From contig JASHRR010000187.1 in NCBI GenBank assembly GCA_030037185.1, positions 1-12,098 of the forward strand: DNA of 12,098 bases, read 5' to 3'. Both the position numbers and the translations under genes were made by a program. The stretch comes from Xanthobacteraceae bacterium (GTDB lineage: Bacteria > Pseudomonadota > Alphaproteobacteria > Rhizobiales > Xanthobacteraceae). The notes below the pieces were generated by a model. It made no database searches, was not told the DNA's origin, and worked only from the letters and a program-made list of their open reading frames with translations. Positions 6,143-12,098 of the stretch are shown piece by piece (position 1 is the stretch's first letter; every line of letters begins with the position of its first letter).

Positions 6143-6157
6143 CGGCGCTTCGCGCCG
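6143..6157 (-). terminator. Weak candidate terminator of the MmgE/PrpD gene
   Basis: Read on the minus strand, CGGCGC-GAA-GCGCCG is a perfect 6-bp GC stem with a triloop, followed by ATTTGCCTTTA. It lies about 125 bp past the MmgE/PrpD stop codon. The T-tract is interrupted, so termination here is only possible, not clear. Confidence 0.3.
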
Positions 6158-6281
6158 GGCGCTTTATATCCTGGCGAATAATTCGGGGATTTACGGCGCA
6201 TTCTGCTAACGATTGACCCGGCGCGACCACAAGGTCGCTGACTGCAGGCAATGTTGGAGGTCCCCGCGGGCGAAGCGCTAC

Positions 6282-7643
6282 TCAACATCGCCGAACCAAC
6301 GCTGGCGTGGCCTCTTCAATTTGCTGGAGCAACCCCGCCGCGTCGGACTTGCCACTCAGTAACCCGAAGGCGACCGCCAGCGTGCGTTCGCAAGCCTCGG
6401 CTCCTATGACGGGCCCGGCCAGCCGGGAGAATTTCTCCCGCACCGCATTTCTATCGAACGGTCGCGCGGGGTCGCCCGGCACATCCGTCACGGTCTGTTC
6501 GGCACGGCCCGACGAGGTCGTAACTTCAATGCGGGCCGGCCATCGCGAGGGAAATTCCGCAAGCAGGGTTTCGTCGGGTATGACCGCGACTTGAGCCATG
6601 AAGGCCCGGATGTGATCCGGCACCTGTGCGGGGGCCTGCGCCACATCGAAGGCCGCCTGCGGCGCCAGCGCTGCGAGCGCCAGCCGATAGGGCAGACTGG
6701 TGAGAAACGATGTGCGGTCGCCTGTCGCAATCCCGTGATCGAGCATGCGACGATGGAGCGGCAGCACGAATGCCGTCACTTGGGTGATCGTGTCGGCCGC
6801 GACCCCCGACGAGATGATTTCGATCAAGGCTTGCGTCGCCGCCATGGTCTGGCGCGCCGCGCACCACGGCTTGAACGCGACCTCTTCGAGCCTGAACCGC
6901 TCGCCCAGCCCTGCGGTCAGCACGACCATGTCCGGCCTTAGATTGAAGGCGCCGGGCAGGTATCCGCCGTCCAGCAAGCCGAGGTCCGAGGTAAAGCCTG
7001 CGCGCGCCGCGAGCGCCGCCGCCAGGCCCGCTTCAGCGGCTTGGCCCACGGCGAGCCAGCGCGCGGTGGTGGTCAGGCTATGGTGCCCGACACCGGGAGC
7101 GGACCGCGCCAACGCCAGCGCCAGCGCGTGCGCGCATTGCGGTGCGTCAAGACCGATGAGGCGTGCCGCCACGGCAGCGATGGCGAGGGGCGTTGCGAAA
7201 TAGGTCGGCCAGATGCCGCGGTAGAGAACCGATGGGCCGTCGATCGCCTGCCCGAACCGCACCATCAGCTCGTAGCCGGCCACCATGGCGGCAGCCAGGG
7301 CCTCGGGGTCCTGGTTTCGCCACGCTGCCGCAACACTGACCGCGCCCGGCACCACGATCGCTCCCGGCGTCGTCGTCGAAGCGAGATGGATATCGTCGAC
7401 CTCGGAGAGCCGCGCGAGCGCGCAGCGGGTCGAAATGTCGAGCCGCAGCCGTTGGAGCGGACCCGCCGCGCCTTCGCCCGCCTCGGCCTGCCAGCGCTTG
7501 AGCGCGGCGCCTTCGGGCGTGGGCAGGCTCGCAATCCAGGCACCGGCGGTGTCGGCAACGTGCAGTGCAAGCTTTTCGCGAAGCTCAAGCGACGGCGCGC
7601 CGGCCCCGGCAACGAAGGCGCCGAGGCTTTCGAGGGTCGTCAT
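6282..7643 (-). CDS. MmgE/PrpD family protein
   Basis: A 453-residue protein of the MmgE/PrpD superfamily, which includes 2-methylcitrate dehydratase, cis-aconitate decarboxylase and many enzymes of unknown substrate. Visible family features are the N-terminal ADTAGAW region (30-36), EVDDIHLAST (81-90) at the usual place of the active-site Asp/His segment, the helical GYELMVRFG and IWPTYFATPLAIAAVAARLIG blocks, and FKPWCAARQT (257-266), which matches the conserved K.YP.C..... segment of the family in position. The substrate cannot be deduced. The start is ATG 7643, whose first bases overlap the TGA of the upstream metallopeptidase gene (ATGA), implying translational coupling. Longer readings upstream translate the other gene in a wrong frame and were discarded. 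There is no prp cluster nearby, so a methylcitrate role is not supported. Confidence 0.88.
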   Translation of the reverse strand: MTTLESLGAFVAGAGAPSLELREKLALHVADTAGAWIASLPTPEGAALKRWQAEAGEGAAGPLQRLRLDISTRCALARLSEVDDIHLASTTTPGAIVVPGAVSVAAAWRNQDPEALAAAMVAGYELMVRFGQAIDGPSVLYRGIWPTYFATPLAIAAVAARLIGLDAPQCAHALALALARSAPGVGHHSLTTTARWLAVGQAAEAGLAAALAARAGFTSDLGLLDGGYLPGAFNLRPDMVVLTAGLGERFRLEEVAFKPWCAARQTMAATQALIEIISSGVAADTITQVTAFVLPLHRRMLDHGIATGDRTSFLTSLPYRLALAALAPQAAFDVAQAPAQVPDHIRAFMAQVAVIPDETLLAEFPSRWPARIEVTTSSGRAEQTVTDVPGDPARPFDRNAVREKFSRLAGPVIGAEACERTLAVAFGLLSGKSDAAGLLQQIEEATPALVRRC

Positions 7644-8068
7644 CCGGCCGCGTCCTCGATCGCCTGCATGTCTTCGTCGGACAGCCCGAAATGATGGCCG
7701 ATCTCGTGCACCAGCACATGAGCGACGATGGCGCCGAGGGTTTCGTCGTGTTCGGCCCAATAGTCCAGGATCGGGCGGCGATAGAGCCAAATCATGTTTG
7801 GCATCTGCAGCGGCGCGCTGGCGGACTGAAATGGCAGCCCAACGCCCTGGAACAGGCCCATCAGGTCGAACTCGCTTTCGATATCCATATCGTCGAGCAC
7901 CTCATCGGGGGCAAAATCTTCGACCCGGATCACAAGTCCGTCGCACAGAGCGCGGAACTTGGCGGGCAGGCGTGTAAAAACGTCCCGTGCCAGCAGTTCC
8001 ATTTCCGCCAGGGACGGCGTCTTGACGGTGCGCCAGGCCAGCGGGTCGGCAATCGGATTGTTGGGCAT
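7640..8068 (-). CDS. Metallopeptidase-like protein of the Zincin_1 (DUF1025) family
   Basis: A 142-residue protein with the zinc-protease signature HEIGHHFGLSD: His121, Glu122 and His125 form the HExxH motif, and Asp131 follows in the GxSD context characteristic of the small Zincin_1 family. The body carries MELLARDVFTRLPAKFRALC (23-42), ESEFDLMGLFQG (64-75) and IWLYRRPILDYWAE (93-106), as expected of this family. Peptidase activity has rarely been shown, so the biochemical role is inferred from the motif. There is no signal peptide; it is cytoplasmic. I chose ATG 8068, but GTG 8086 is in frame and neither has a clear ribosome binding site. It overlaps the following MmgE/PrpD gene by 4 nt and forms a two-gene unit with it. 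Confidence 0.85.
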   Translation of the reverse strand: MPNNPIADPLAWRTVKTPSLAEMELLARDVFTRLPAKFRALCDGLVIRVEDFAPDEVLDDMDIESEFDLMGLFQGVGLPFQSASAPLQMPNMIWLYRRPILDYWAEHDETLGAIVAHVLVHEIGHHFGLSDEDMQAIEDAAG

Positions 8069-8110
8069 GGTGCAGGCTCGCGTCACCCGGGAATTTCGCG
8101 CATTTCGTCA

Positions 8111-8123
8111 GCATTCATAATGC
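8111..8123. repeat. Short palindrome in a divergent promoter region
   Basis: GCATT-CAT-AATGC is a perfect 5-bp inverted repeat in the A/T-richest part of the 114-bp gap between the divergent metallopeptidase gene and the small secreted protein gene. It could be an operator, but there are no clear promoter hexamers to anchor it. Confidence 0.25.
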
Positions 8124-8182
8124 GAGGTTGACGCCGGCGCCATGATGGTGAACCGTAGGGCTGTCGCTCGCGAGGACGGACC

Positions 8183-8419
8183 ATGCGGACATGGACGATG
8201 GGTTGCGCTTTGGTGTTTGCGGCGCTGCTGGGCGGGCCGCTTGCGGTGCTCGCGCAAGACTCGCCTGACCGCGCCAAGCTGCACCGCCGCGGACCGCTGC
8301 GAGTCGAAGTCACCCCGTCGCGACTCTACCGGCAATGCACCGACTGGTACGTCATCGAACATCGCCCGACCGGCGACACCGTGGTGCCGCGGATGCAATG
8401 CCGGTGGGCGGTGCGATAG
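8183..8419 (+). CDS. Small secreted protein of unknown function
   Basis: A 78-residue protein with an N-terminal signal peptide (residues 1-24: a basic start MRTWTMG, a hydrophobic core ALVFAALLGGPLAVLA, and a likely cleavage before QD). The mature part has about 54 residues with two cysteines (52 and 73). It ends in RLYRQCTDWYVIEHRP and TVVPRMQCRWAVR, so a single disulfide in the periplasm is plausible. I do not recognise a named domain, although short exported proteins with a similar YR.C.DWY...HRP...V.P.M.CRW ending seem familiar from alphaproteobacteria. The start ATG 8183 has GAGG 7 nt upstream. It is monocistronic, divergent from the metallopeptidase gene and convergent with leuC. Confidence 0.7.
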   Translation: MRTWTMGCALVFAALLGGPLAVLAQDSPDRAKLHRRGPLRVEVTPSRLYRQCTDWYVIEHRPTGDTVVPRMQCRWAVR

Positions 8420-8527
8420 GCGTTGTTTTCTTTAGCCGCAGCCGCCGCTCCCAGGGATCGTGTACCGCGGCGTCATCGCCGACCCCGTCTGCCTCGGGCG
8501 CGCCACCGAAAACACCGGTCCGCAGGT

Positions 8528-9931
8528 TTACTTCCATTCCCGAACATCGACAAAGCGGCCCGCGACGGCCGCCGCGGCCGCCATTGCGGGTGATACCAGG
8601 TGGGTGCGCCCCTTGTAACCCTGGCGGCCTTCGAAGTTGCGGTTGGAGGTCGAAGCGCAGCGCTCGCCCGGCTTGAGCTTGTCCGGGTTCATGGCCAAGC
8701 ACATGGAGCAGCCCGGCTCACGCCATTCGAAGCCGGCCTTGATGAAGATTTTGTCGAGACCTTCGGCCTCCGCCTGCTGTTTGACGATGCCGGAGCCCGG
8801 GACGACCATGGCATTGACGCGGGCGCTGACCGTTTTGCCGCCGACGACTTTCGACGCAGCGCGCAGATCCTCGATGCGTCCATTGGTGCATGAGCCGATG
8901 AACACGCGGTCGATTGCGATTTCTGTGATCTTCTCGCCGCCCCTGAGGCCCATATAGGCGAGCGACGTTTCGGCCGCCAGGCGCTTGTTCGCATCGATGA
9001 TGTCGGAGGGGACCGGAACACGGCCGGTTATTGCAACGACCTGCTCGGGACTAGTTCCCCACGTCACGAGCGGCGGCAGACTGGCTGCATCAAGCCTGAT
9101 TTCGCGATCGAAATGGGCCCCGTCATCGCTCCGTAACCCATCCCAATAGCGCCGCGCCTCGTCCCATGCTGCACCTTTCGGGGCCTTGGGACGATCCTTG
9201 AGGTAGTCATAGACCTTGTCGTCGGGTGCGACGAAGCCGGCTTTGGCACCGCCTTCAACCGACATGTTGCAAACCGTCATGCGGCCTTCCATGGATAGCG
9301 CCTCGATCGCCGGGCCGGCATATTCGAGCGCATAGCCGGTGGCGCCAGCAGTGCCGATCTCGCCGATGATGGCGAGGATGATATCCTTCGCGGTGACGCC
9401 GTCCGGCAGCTTGCCGTCGATCACGGCGCGCATGTTTTTCGATTTCTTCTGGTAGAGCGTCTGCGTCGCCAGCACGTGCTCGACTTCCGATGTGCCGATG
9501 CCGTAGGCCAGGGCTCCGAACGCCCCATGCGTATCAGTGTGGCTGTCGCCGCACACGATGGTGGTCCCCGGCAACGTGAAGCCCTGCTCCGGTCCGATGA
9601 TGTGGACGATGCCCTGGCGCTTGTCGAATTCGTCGAAATATTCGAGGCCGAACAGCTTCGCATTCTCCGCCAGATAGGCGATCTGCGCGGCGCTTTCCGG
9701 GTCCGGGTTCGGCTTGCTGCGGTCGGTGGTGGGCACATTGTGGTCGACCACCAGCAAGGTCTTGTCCGGCGCATGGACTTTGCGCCCGGCGAGACGCAGC
9801 CCTTCAAATGCCTGCGGTGACGTGACCTCGTGAACGAGATGCCGGTCGACGTAAATCAGGCAGGTGCCGTCGGGCTGCTCATCGACCAGGTGGTCTTGCC
9901 AGATCTTGTCATAGAGAGTGCGAGCAACCAT
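8528..9931 (-). CDS. leuC: 3-isopropylmalate dehydratase large subunit
   Basis: LeuC, 467 residues, the aconitase-type large subunit that with LeuD isomerises 2-isopropylmalate to 3-isopropylmalate in leucine synthesis. The three ligands of the 4Fe-4S cluster are visible: Cys348 in [13 protein letters not shown], and Cys408 and Cys411 in GCSMCLAMN. Other hallmarks are the N-terminal [21 protein letters not shown] (61-71), [16 protein letters not shown] (107-122) and [20 protein letters not shown] (127-146). The start is ATG 9931, matching the usual N-terminus, with AGGA 8-9 nt upstream; the frame stays open for 41 more codons without family resemblance. LeuD is not adjacent downstream; the next gene there is on the opposite strand. 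It follows rplS on the same strand after a 338-bp gap, so it probably has its own promoter. Confidence 0.97.
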   Translation of the reverse strand: MVARTLYDKIWQDHLVDEQPDGTCLIYVDRHLVHEVTSPQAFEGLRLAGRKVHAPDKTLLVVDHNVPTTDRSKPNPDPESAAQIAYLAENAKLFGLEYFDEFDKRQGIVHIIGPEQGFTLPGTTIVCGDSHTDTHGAFGALAYGIGTSEVEHVLATQTLYQKKSKNMRAVIDGKLPDGVTAKDIILAIIGEIGTAGATGYALEYAGPAIEALSMEGRMTVCNMSVEGGAKAGFVAPDDKVYDYLKDRPKAPKGAAWDEARRYWDGLRSDDGAHFDREIRLDAASLPPLVTWGTSPEQVVAITGRVPVPSDIIDANKRLAAETSLAYMGLRGGEKITEIAIDRVFIGSCTNGRIEDLRAASKVVGGKTVSARVNAMVVPGSGIVKQQAEAEGLDKIFIKAGFEWREPGCSMCLAMNPDKLKPGERCASTSNRNFEGRQGYKGRTHLVSPAMAAAAAVAGRFVDVREWK

Positions 9932-10269
9932 AGCGGCGATCCTGTCAGTCGATTGGTGGTTTGAATCGGGCAGATGCTTAGTTAGAGCGCATTCGGGCGA
10001 AATGGAAGCGGGCCCGGCGCAGGCCTGCGGCTTGTCATGCTTGCCGAGCTTCATTCAGCCCCGGGGGCTTCCGCCGAGGGAGCACGGGCCGCTCGGCATA
10101 GCCCGAGCCGGTATTACCGGTTGTCAAAGTGCCGCTGGCACCAACCGCGACTCCGCCGATGTGGATCTGCATGCCGTTTGGCGTGCCCGCAGCAAATGGC
10201 TCTTGCTTTATTTCGTTGATGGTGCCGGCAACCTCCCTCGCCAACACGGGGGCGGCGGACCCGTGGGCG
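9932..10269 (-). other. rplS-leuC spacer
   Basis: A 338-bp interval. It holds a 70-codon open frame read from GTG 10247 to a stop at 10035 without a ribosome binding site, a candidate promoter with palindrome near 10103-10127, and GC-rich inverted repeats such as AGCCCC-G-GGGGCT near 10057-10069. No run of Leu codons indicates a leader-peptide attenuator, and no T-box features were recognised. No clear terminator follows rplS. Confidence 0.4.
10103..10127 (-). promoter_or_regulatory. Candidate leuC promoter with palindrome in the spacer
   Basis: On the minus strand a consensus TTGACA (10127-10122) is followed by the perfect palindrome CCGGTA-A-TACCGG (10120-10108) and, at about 17-18 bp, GGGCTAT as a poor -10. 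The position is about 180 bp upstream of the leuC start. A consensus -35 with a palindrome inside the spacer suggests a regulated promoter, but the -10 is weak and the regulator is unknown. Confidence 0.3.
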
Positions 10270-10671
10270 TCAAAGGGCCTTTTGCTGTGCGGCTTCTGCG
10301 GTTTCCGTGCTGCGCTCCTGGCGCTCGCCGATCCGGGCCGATTTGCCGCGGCGTGAGCGCAGGTAGTACAGTTTGGCGCGACGGACCTTGCCGCGACGCA
10401 CGACGTGGATCGACTCGACGGCCGGCGAATAGAGCGGAAACACGCGCTCGACCCCCTCCCCGTACGAAATCTTGCGCACCGTGAAGTTCTCGTTGAGCCC
10501 GCCCCCCGACCGGCCGATGCACACGCCCTCATAGGCCTGCAGGCGGGTACGGTCACCCTCCACCACCTTCACGTTCACCAATACCGTATCGCCGGGCCCG
10601 AATTCAGGGATCTCCTTGCCGGCGGAAAGCTTCGCCATCTGCTCTATTTCGAGCTCTTGAATCACACTCAT
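10270..10671 (-). CDS. rplS: 50S ribosomal protein L19
   Basis: L19, 133 residues, a component of the large ribosomal subunit at the 30S interface. Conserved blocks are [20 protein letters not shown] (21-40), [20 protein letters not shown] (43-62), [20 protein letters not shown] (63-82) and the basic [20 protein letters not shown] (91-110). The C-terminal tail after residue 110 is Glu/Ala-rich and variable, as in other alphaproteobacteria. The start is ATG 10671 with GGAG 6 nt upstream; a 20-residue upstream extension in frame lacks similarity. It follows trmD by 99 bp, and two hairpins lie in that gap, which may help set L19 levels apart from the modification enzymes. Confidence 0.97.
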   Translation of the reverse strand: MSVIQELEIEQMAKLSAGKEIPEFGPGDTVLVNVKVVEGDRTRLQAYEGVCIGRSGGGLNENFTVRKISYGEGVERVFPLYSPAVESIHVVRRGKVRRAKLYYLRSRRGKSARIGERQERSTETAEAAQQKAL

Positions 10672-10730
10672 GGGTATCTCCGTCGGCAGCCCCTGTTTGC
10701 GCTTCCCGGCTGGAATGAGGGAGGGGGGCA

Positions 10731-10744
10731 CGCCCTTGCGGGCG
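10731..10744 (-). repeat. GC hairpin between trmD and rplS
   Basis: Read on the minus strand, CGCCC-GCAA-GGGCG is a 5-bp stem with a tetraloop, 9 bp after the larger palindrome that overlaps the trmD stop codon. It lies 60 bp upstream of the rplS start. There is no T-tract. Confidence 0.35.
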
Positions 10745-10752
10745 GCCTATAC

Positions 10753-10772
10753 GACAAAGTCTTGACTTTGTC
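10753..10772 (-). repeat. 20-bp palindrome overlapping the trmD stop codon
   Basis: GACAAAGTC (10753-10761) and GACTTTGTC (10764-10772) are perfect 9-bp arms around a TT/AA centre; the last two bases of the palindrome belong to the trmD TGA stop. In RNA it would form a stem of about 8-9 bp immediately after trmD. Its A/T-rich arms stand out in GC-rich surroundings. It may be a processing site, an attenuator or a protein-binding site. Confidence 0.6.
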
Positions 10773-11490
10773 ACCCATCTGGCGAGCCCTTGGTGCCGGA
10801 TGGCCGGCCCGCTTGATAAGCCGCCCACAGGTCGGGCCGCCGCTCCCGGGTCAGACGTTCGGCCTCGGCCCGCCGCCACGAGGCCACCTTGCCGTGGTCG
10901 CCTGAGGTCAGCACCGCCGGAATGGCCAGTCCCTCCCATCCCTGCGGCCTGGTGAACTGAGGGTATTCGATCAGCCCATCCGAAAAGCTCTCATCGGCGG
11001 CCGAACATACCGTGCCCATCACGCCCGGGATCAGGCGCACGCAGGCGTCGATCAGCACCATGGCGGCGAGTTCGCCACCTGCCAGGACATAGTCGCCAAT
11101 CGACAGCTCGATCAAGCCGCGCCGCGTAATGACGCGCTCGTCGACCCCCTCGAAGCGGCCGCACACGACGACAATTCCTGGACCCTGGGCGAGTCGGCGC
11201 ACCCAGGCCTGGTTCAGCGGCTGCCCGCGTGCCGACATCAGCAGGCGCGGCCGATCGCCATCGGCCGCCGAATCGACGGCCCTGCCGAGCACATCCGCTC
11301 GCATGATCATGCCCGGACCGCCGCCCGCCGGGGTATCGTCAACCGAGCGGTGCCGATCCGTCGTGAAGTCGCGAATATCGACAGTCTCGAGCGACCACAG
11401 GCCATTAGCGCTCGCCTTGCCGGCGAGGCTTGCCCCCAACGGTCCCGGAAACAGCTCGGGAAAGATAGTAAGGACCGTGGCACGCCACAT
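10771..11490 (-). CDS. trmD: tRNA (guanine37-N1)-methyltransferase
   Basis: TrmD, 239 residues, which transfers a methyl group from S-adenosylmethionine to N1 of G37 next to the anticodon and so prevents frameshifting. Visible blocks are the N-terminal [11 protein letters not shown] (4-14), [20 protein letters not shown] (41-60), and the trefoil-knot SAM site from [12 protein letters not shown] (83-94) through [14 protein letters not shown] (108-121) to [19 protein letters not shown] (131-149). The region around the catalytic Asp of E. coli (Asp169, in an EDSF context) reads ADESF (165-169) here, so Glu167 aligns with it. The C-terminal [14 protein letters not shown] ending is typical. It starts 3 nt after the rimM stop, with AGGTGA just upstream, so the two are tightly co-translated. 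Confidence 0.97.
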   Translation of the reverse strand: MWRATVLTIFPELFPGPLGASLAGKASANGLWSLETVDIRDFTTDRHRSVDDTPAGGGPGMIMRADVLGRAVDSAADGDRPRLLMSARGQPLNQAWVRRLAQGPGIVVVCGRFEGVDERVITRRGLIELSIGDYVLAGGELAAMVLIDACVRLIPGVMGTVCSAADESFSDGLIEYPQFTRPQGWEGLAIPAVLTSGDHGKVASWRRAEAERLTRERRPDLWAAYQAGRPSGTKGSPDG

Positions 11491-11493
11491 CGA

Positions 11494-12069
11494 TCACCTG
11501 TTCTTGTTCTTGGTCGCCGGGCCTGGCGCCGCCGCCGGTGCGGGCGCAGCCAGCCCTTCAGGCAGTTCGAGCACGATACGCCGCGCCGCCACCTCCACGC
11601 TCGGCACGGCGGCGGCCGAAAACGGCACCATTGCGGTTTCGCCACCGGCGGCGGGCGCTATCTCCAAAATGTCTCCGGCGCCAAAATTATGGACCGCGAC
11701 GACGACGCCGATAGCTCTGCCTGCCTTATCCTCTGCGGAAAGCCCGATCAGGTCCGCATGGTAGAACTCTTCTGCCGCCAGGTCCGGCAGCCGCTCGCGC
11801 GGCGCGTAAAGCTCGGTGTTGCGCAACCGCTCGGCGGATGCCCGGTCCGTCACGCCCTTGAGGCGAGCGACCAGGCAGTCCCTGCCGGGCCGGATGGCTT
11901 CGATCTCGAATGCCCGCGTTCCATCTGCCGTCTGCAGAGGGCCGTAGGCGGCGACAGCCTCCGCCTGAGCGGTGAACGGCCACAGCCTGACCTCACCGGC
12001 CGTCCCGTGGGCGGCCCCGATCCGGGCAACGCAGATGCGGCCTTTTGCGGGCGGGCGACCAGGTTCCAC
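11494..12069 (-). CDS. rimM: Ribosome maturation factor RimM
   Basis: RimM, 191 residues, assists assembly of the 30S head by binding S19. The N-terminal barrel begins ICVARIGAAHGTAGEVRLWP (12-31) and ends with RLRNTELYAPRERLP (81-95). The PRC-barrel follows: EEFYHADLIGL (100-110), GAGDILEI (130-137), MVPFSAAAVPSVEVAARRIV (147-166) and LELPEGL (167-173). A short Ala/Pro tail ending in KNKNR is not conserved. The start is GTG 12069, preceded at about 6 nt by GTGGA, and the domain begins soon after it. rpsP is normally the next gene upstream but lies beyond the window edge. Confidence 0.95.
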   Translation of the reverse strand: MEPGRPPAKGRICVARIGAAHGTAGEVRLWPFTAQAEAVAAYGPLQTADGTRAFEIEAIRPGRDCLVARLKGVTDRASAERLRNTELYAPRERLPDLAAEEFYHADLIGLSAEDKAGRAIGVVVAVHNFGAGDILEIAPAAGGETAMVPFSAAAVPSVEVAARRIVLELPEGLAAPAPAAAPGPATKNKNR

Positions 12070-12098
12070 AAAAGTTCCACCGGCAGATAAAAGCCGAC

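Larger units (their letters stand above)
5928..6281. other. Gene-free stretch between convergent genes
   Basis: No ORF here has a ribosome binding site or recognisable protein features. It holds the nested inverted repeat at 5958-6012, a hairpin at 6143-6157, a short palindrome GAATAATTC (6176-6184) and a hairpin GCGACC-ACAA-GGTCGC (6223-6238). The sequence GCGACCACAAG of this last hairpin also occurs on the opposite strand at the right arm of the nested repeat, so the two elements may be related. Confidence 0.45.

Noticed and set aside
6745..7977. Several plus-strand frames of 150-230 codons over the MmgE/PrpD and metallopeptidase genes
   Set aside because: Shadow frames rich in Arg, Ala and Pro; the minus-strand proteins have clear motifs and coupled start and stop codons.
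8435..8620. Protein-like plus-strand fragment (GIVYRGVIADPVCLGRATEN) after the small secreted protein
   Set aside because: It has no start codon or ribosome binding site and overlaps the 3' end of leuC on the other strand; a short chance frame is more likely.
9932..10054. Longer leuC start at 10054
   Set aside because: The 41 extra residues have no resemblance to LeuC, whereas ATG 9931 begins the normal TLYDKIW N-terminus and has an AGGA upstream.

Overview
The window looks like a chromosomal segment of a high-GC alphaproteobacterium, most likely of the Hyphomicrobiales (Rhizobiales) type. The grounds are the rimM-trmD-rplS-leuC order at the right end, strong G/C preference at third codon positions, a Caulobacter-like YbaK/ProX editing protein, and the APS-reductase route of sulfate assimilation. 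No rRNA, tRNA, CRISPR array or intact insertion sequence was found.

Layout from left to right. (1) 1-639 (-): an unrecognised hypothetical gene with more A/T-rich codons than the rest, running off the left edge. It is followed by a gene-poor stretch (640-994) holding a short remnant that looks like the C-terminus of a serine recombinase. (2) 995-1513 (-): a ProX/YbaK-type aminoacyl-tRNA deacylase. (3) 1679-5304: a sulfate-assimilation locus. A small DUF2061 membrane protein (-) is divergent from a + strand operon of a degenerate 2Fe-2S ferredoxin-like ORF, cysD, and a 682-residue protein that joins CysN (ATP-sulfurylase GTPase subunit) to a CysH-type APS reductase. CysD plus this fusion could turn sulfate into APS and then sulfite with two polypeptides, without an APS kinase. 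The divergent control region carries a perfect 13-bp palindrome. (4) 5619-5864 (+): a secreted PsiF-repeat protein with a clear intrinsic terminator, then a 354-bp gene-free stretch with nested inverted repeats. (5) 6282-8068 (-): a two-gene unit of a Zincin_1-type metallopeptidase-like protein and an MmgE/PrpD-family protein, coupled by an ATGA overlap. (6) 8183-8419 (+): a small secreted protein of unknown function. (7) 8528-12069 (-): leuC, then rplS, trmD and rimM, with rimM at the right edge and rpsP expected just outside.

Working logic: the right end is housekeeping (ribosome maturation, tRNA m1G37 methylation, ribosomal protein L19, leucine synthesis). The centre is assimilatory sulfur metabolism. 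The left edge looks like the margin of an acquired segment. The most unusual item is the CysN-APS reductase fusion, which joins the enzyme making APS to the enzyme consuming it. Next are the stripped-down ferredoxin-like gene at the head of the same operon and the palindromic divergent promoter region.
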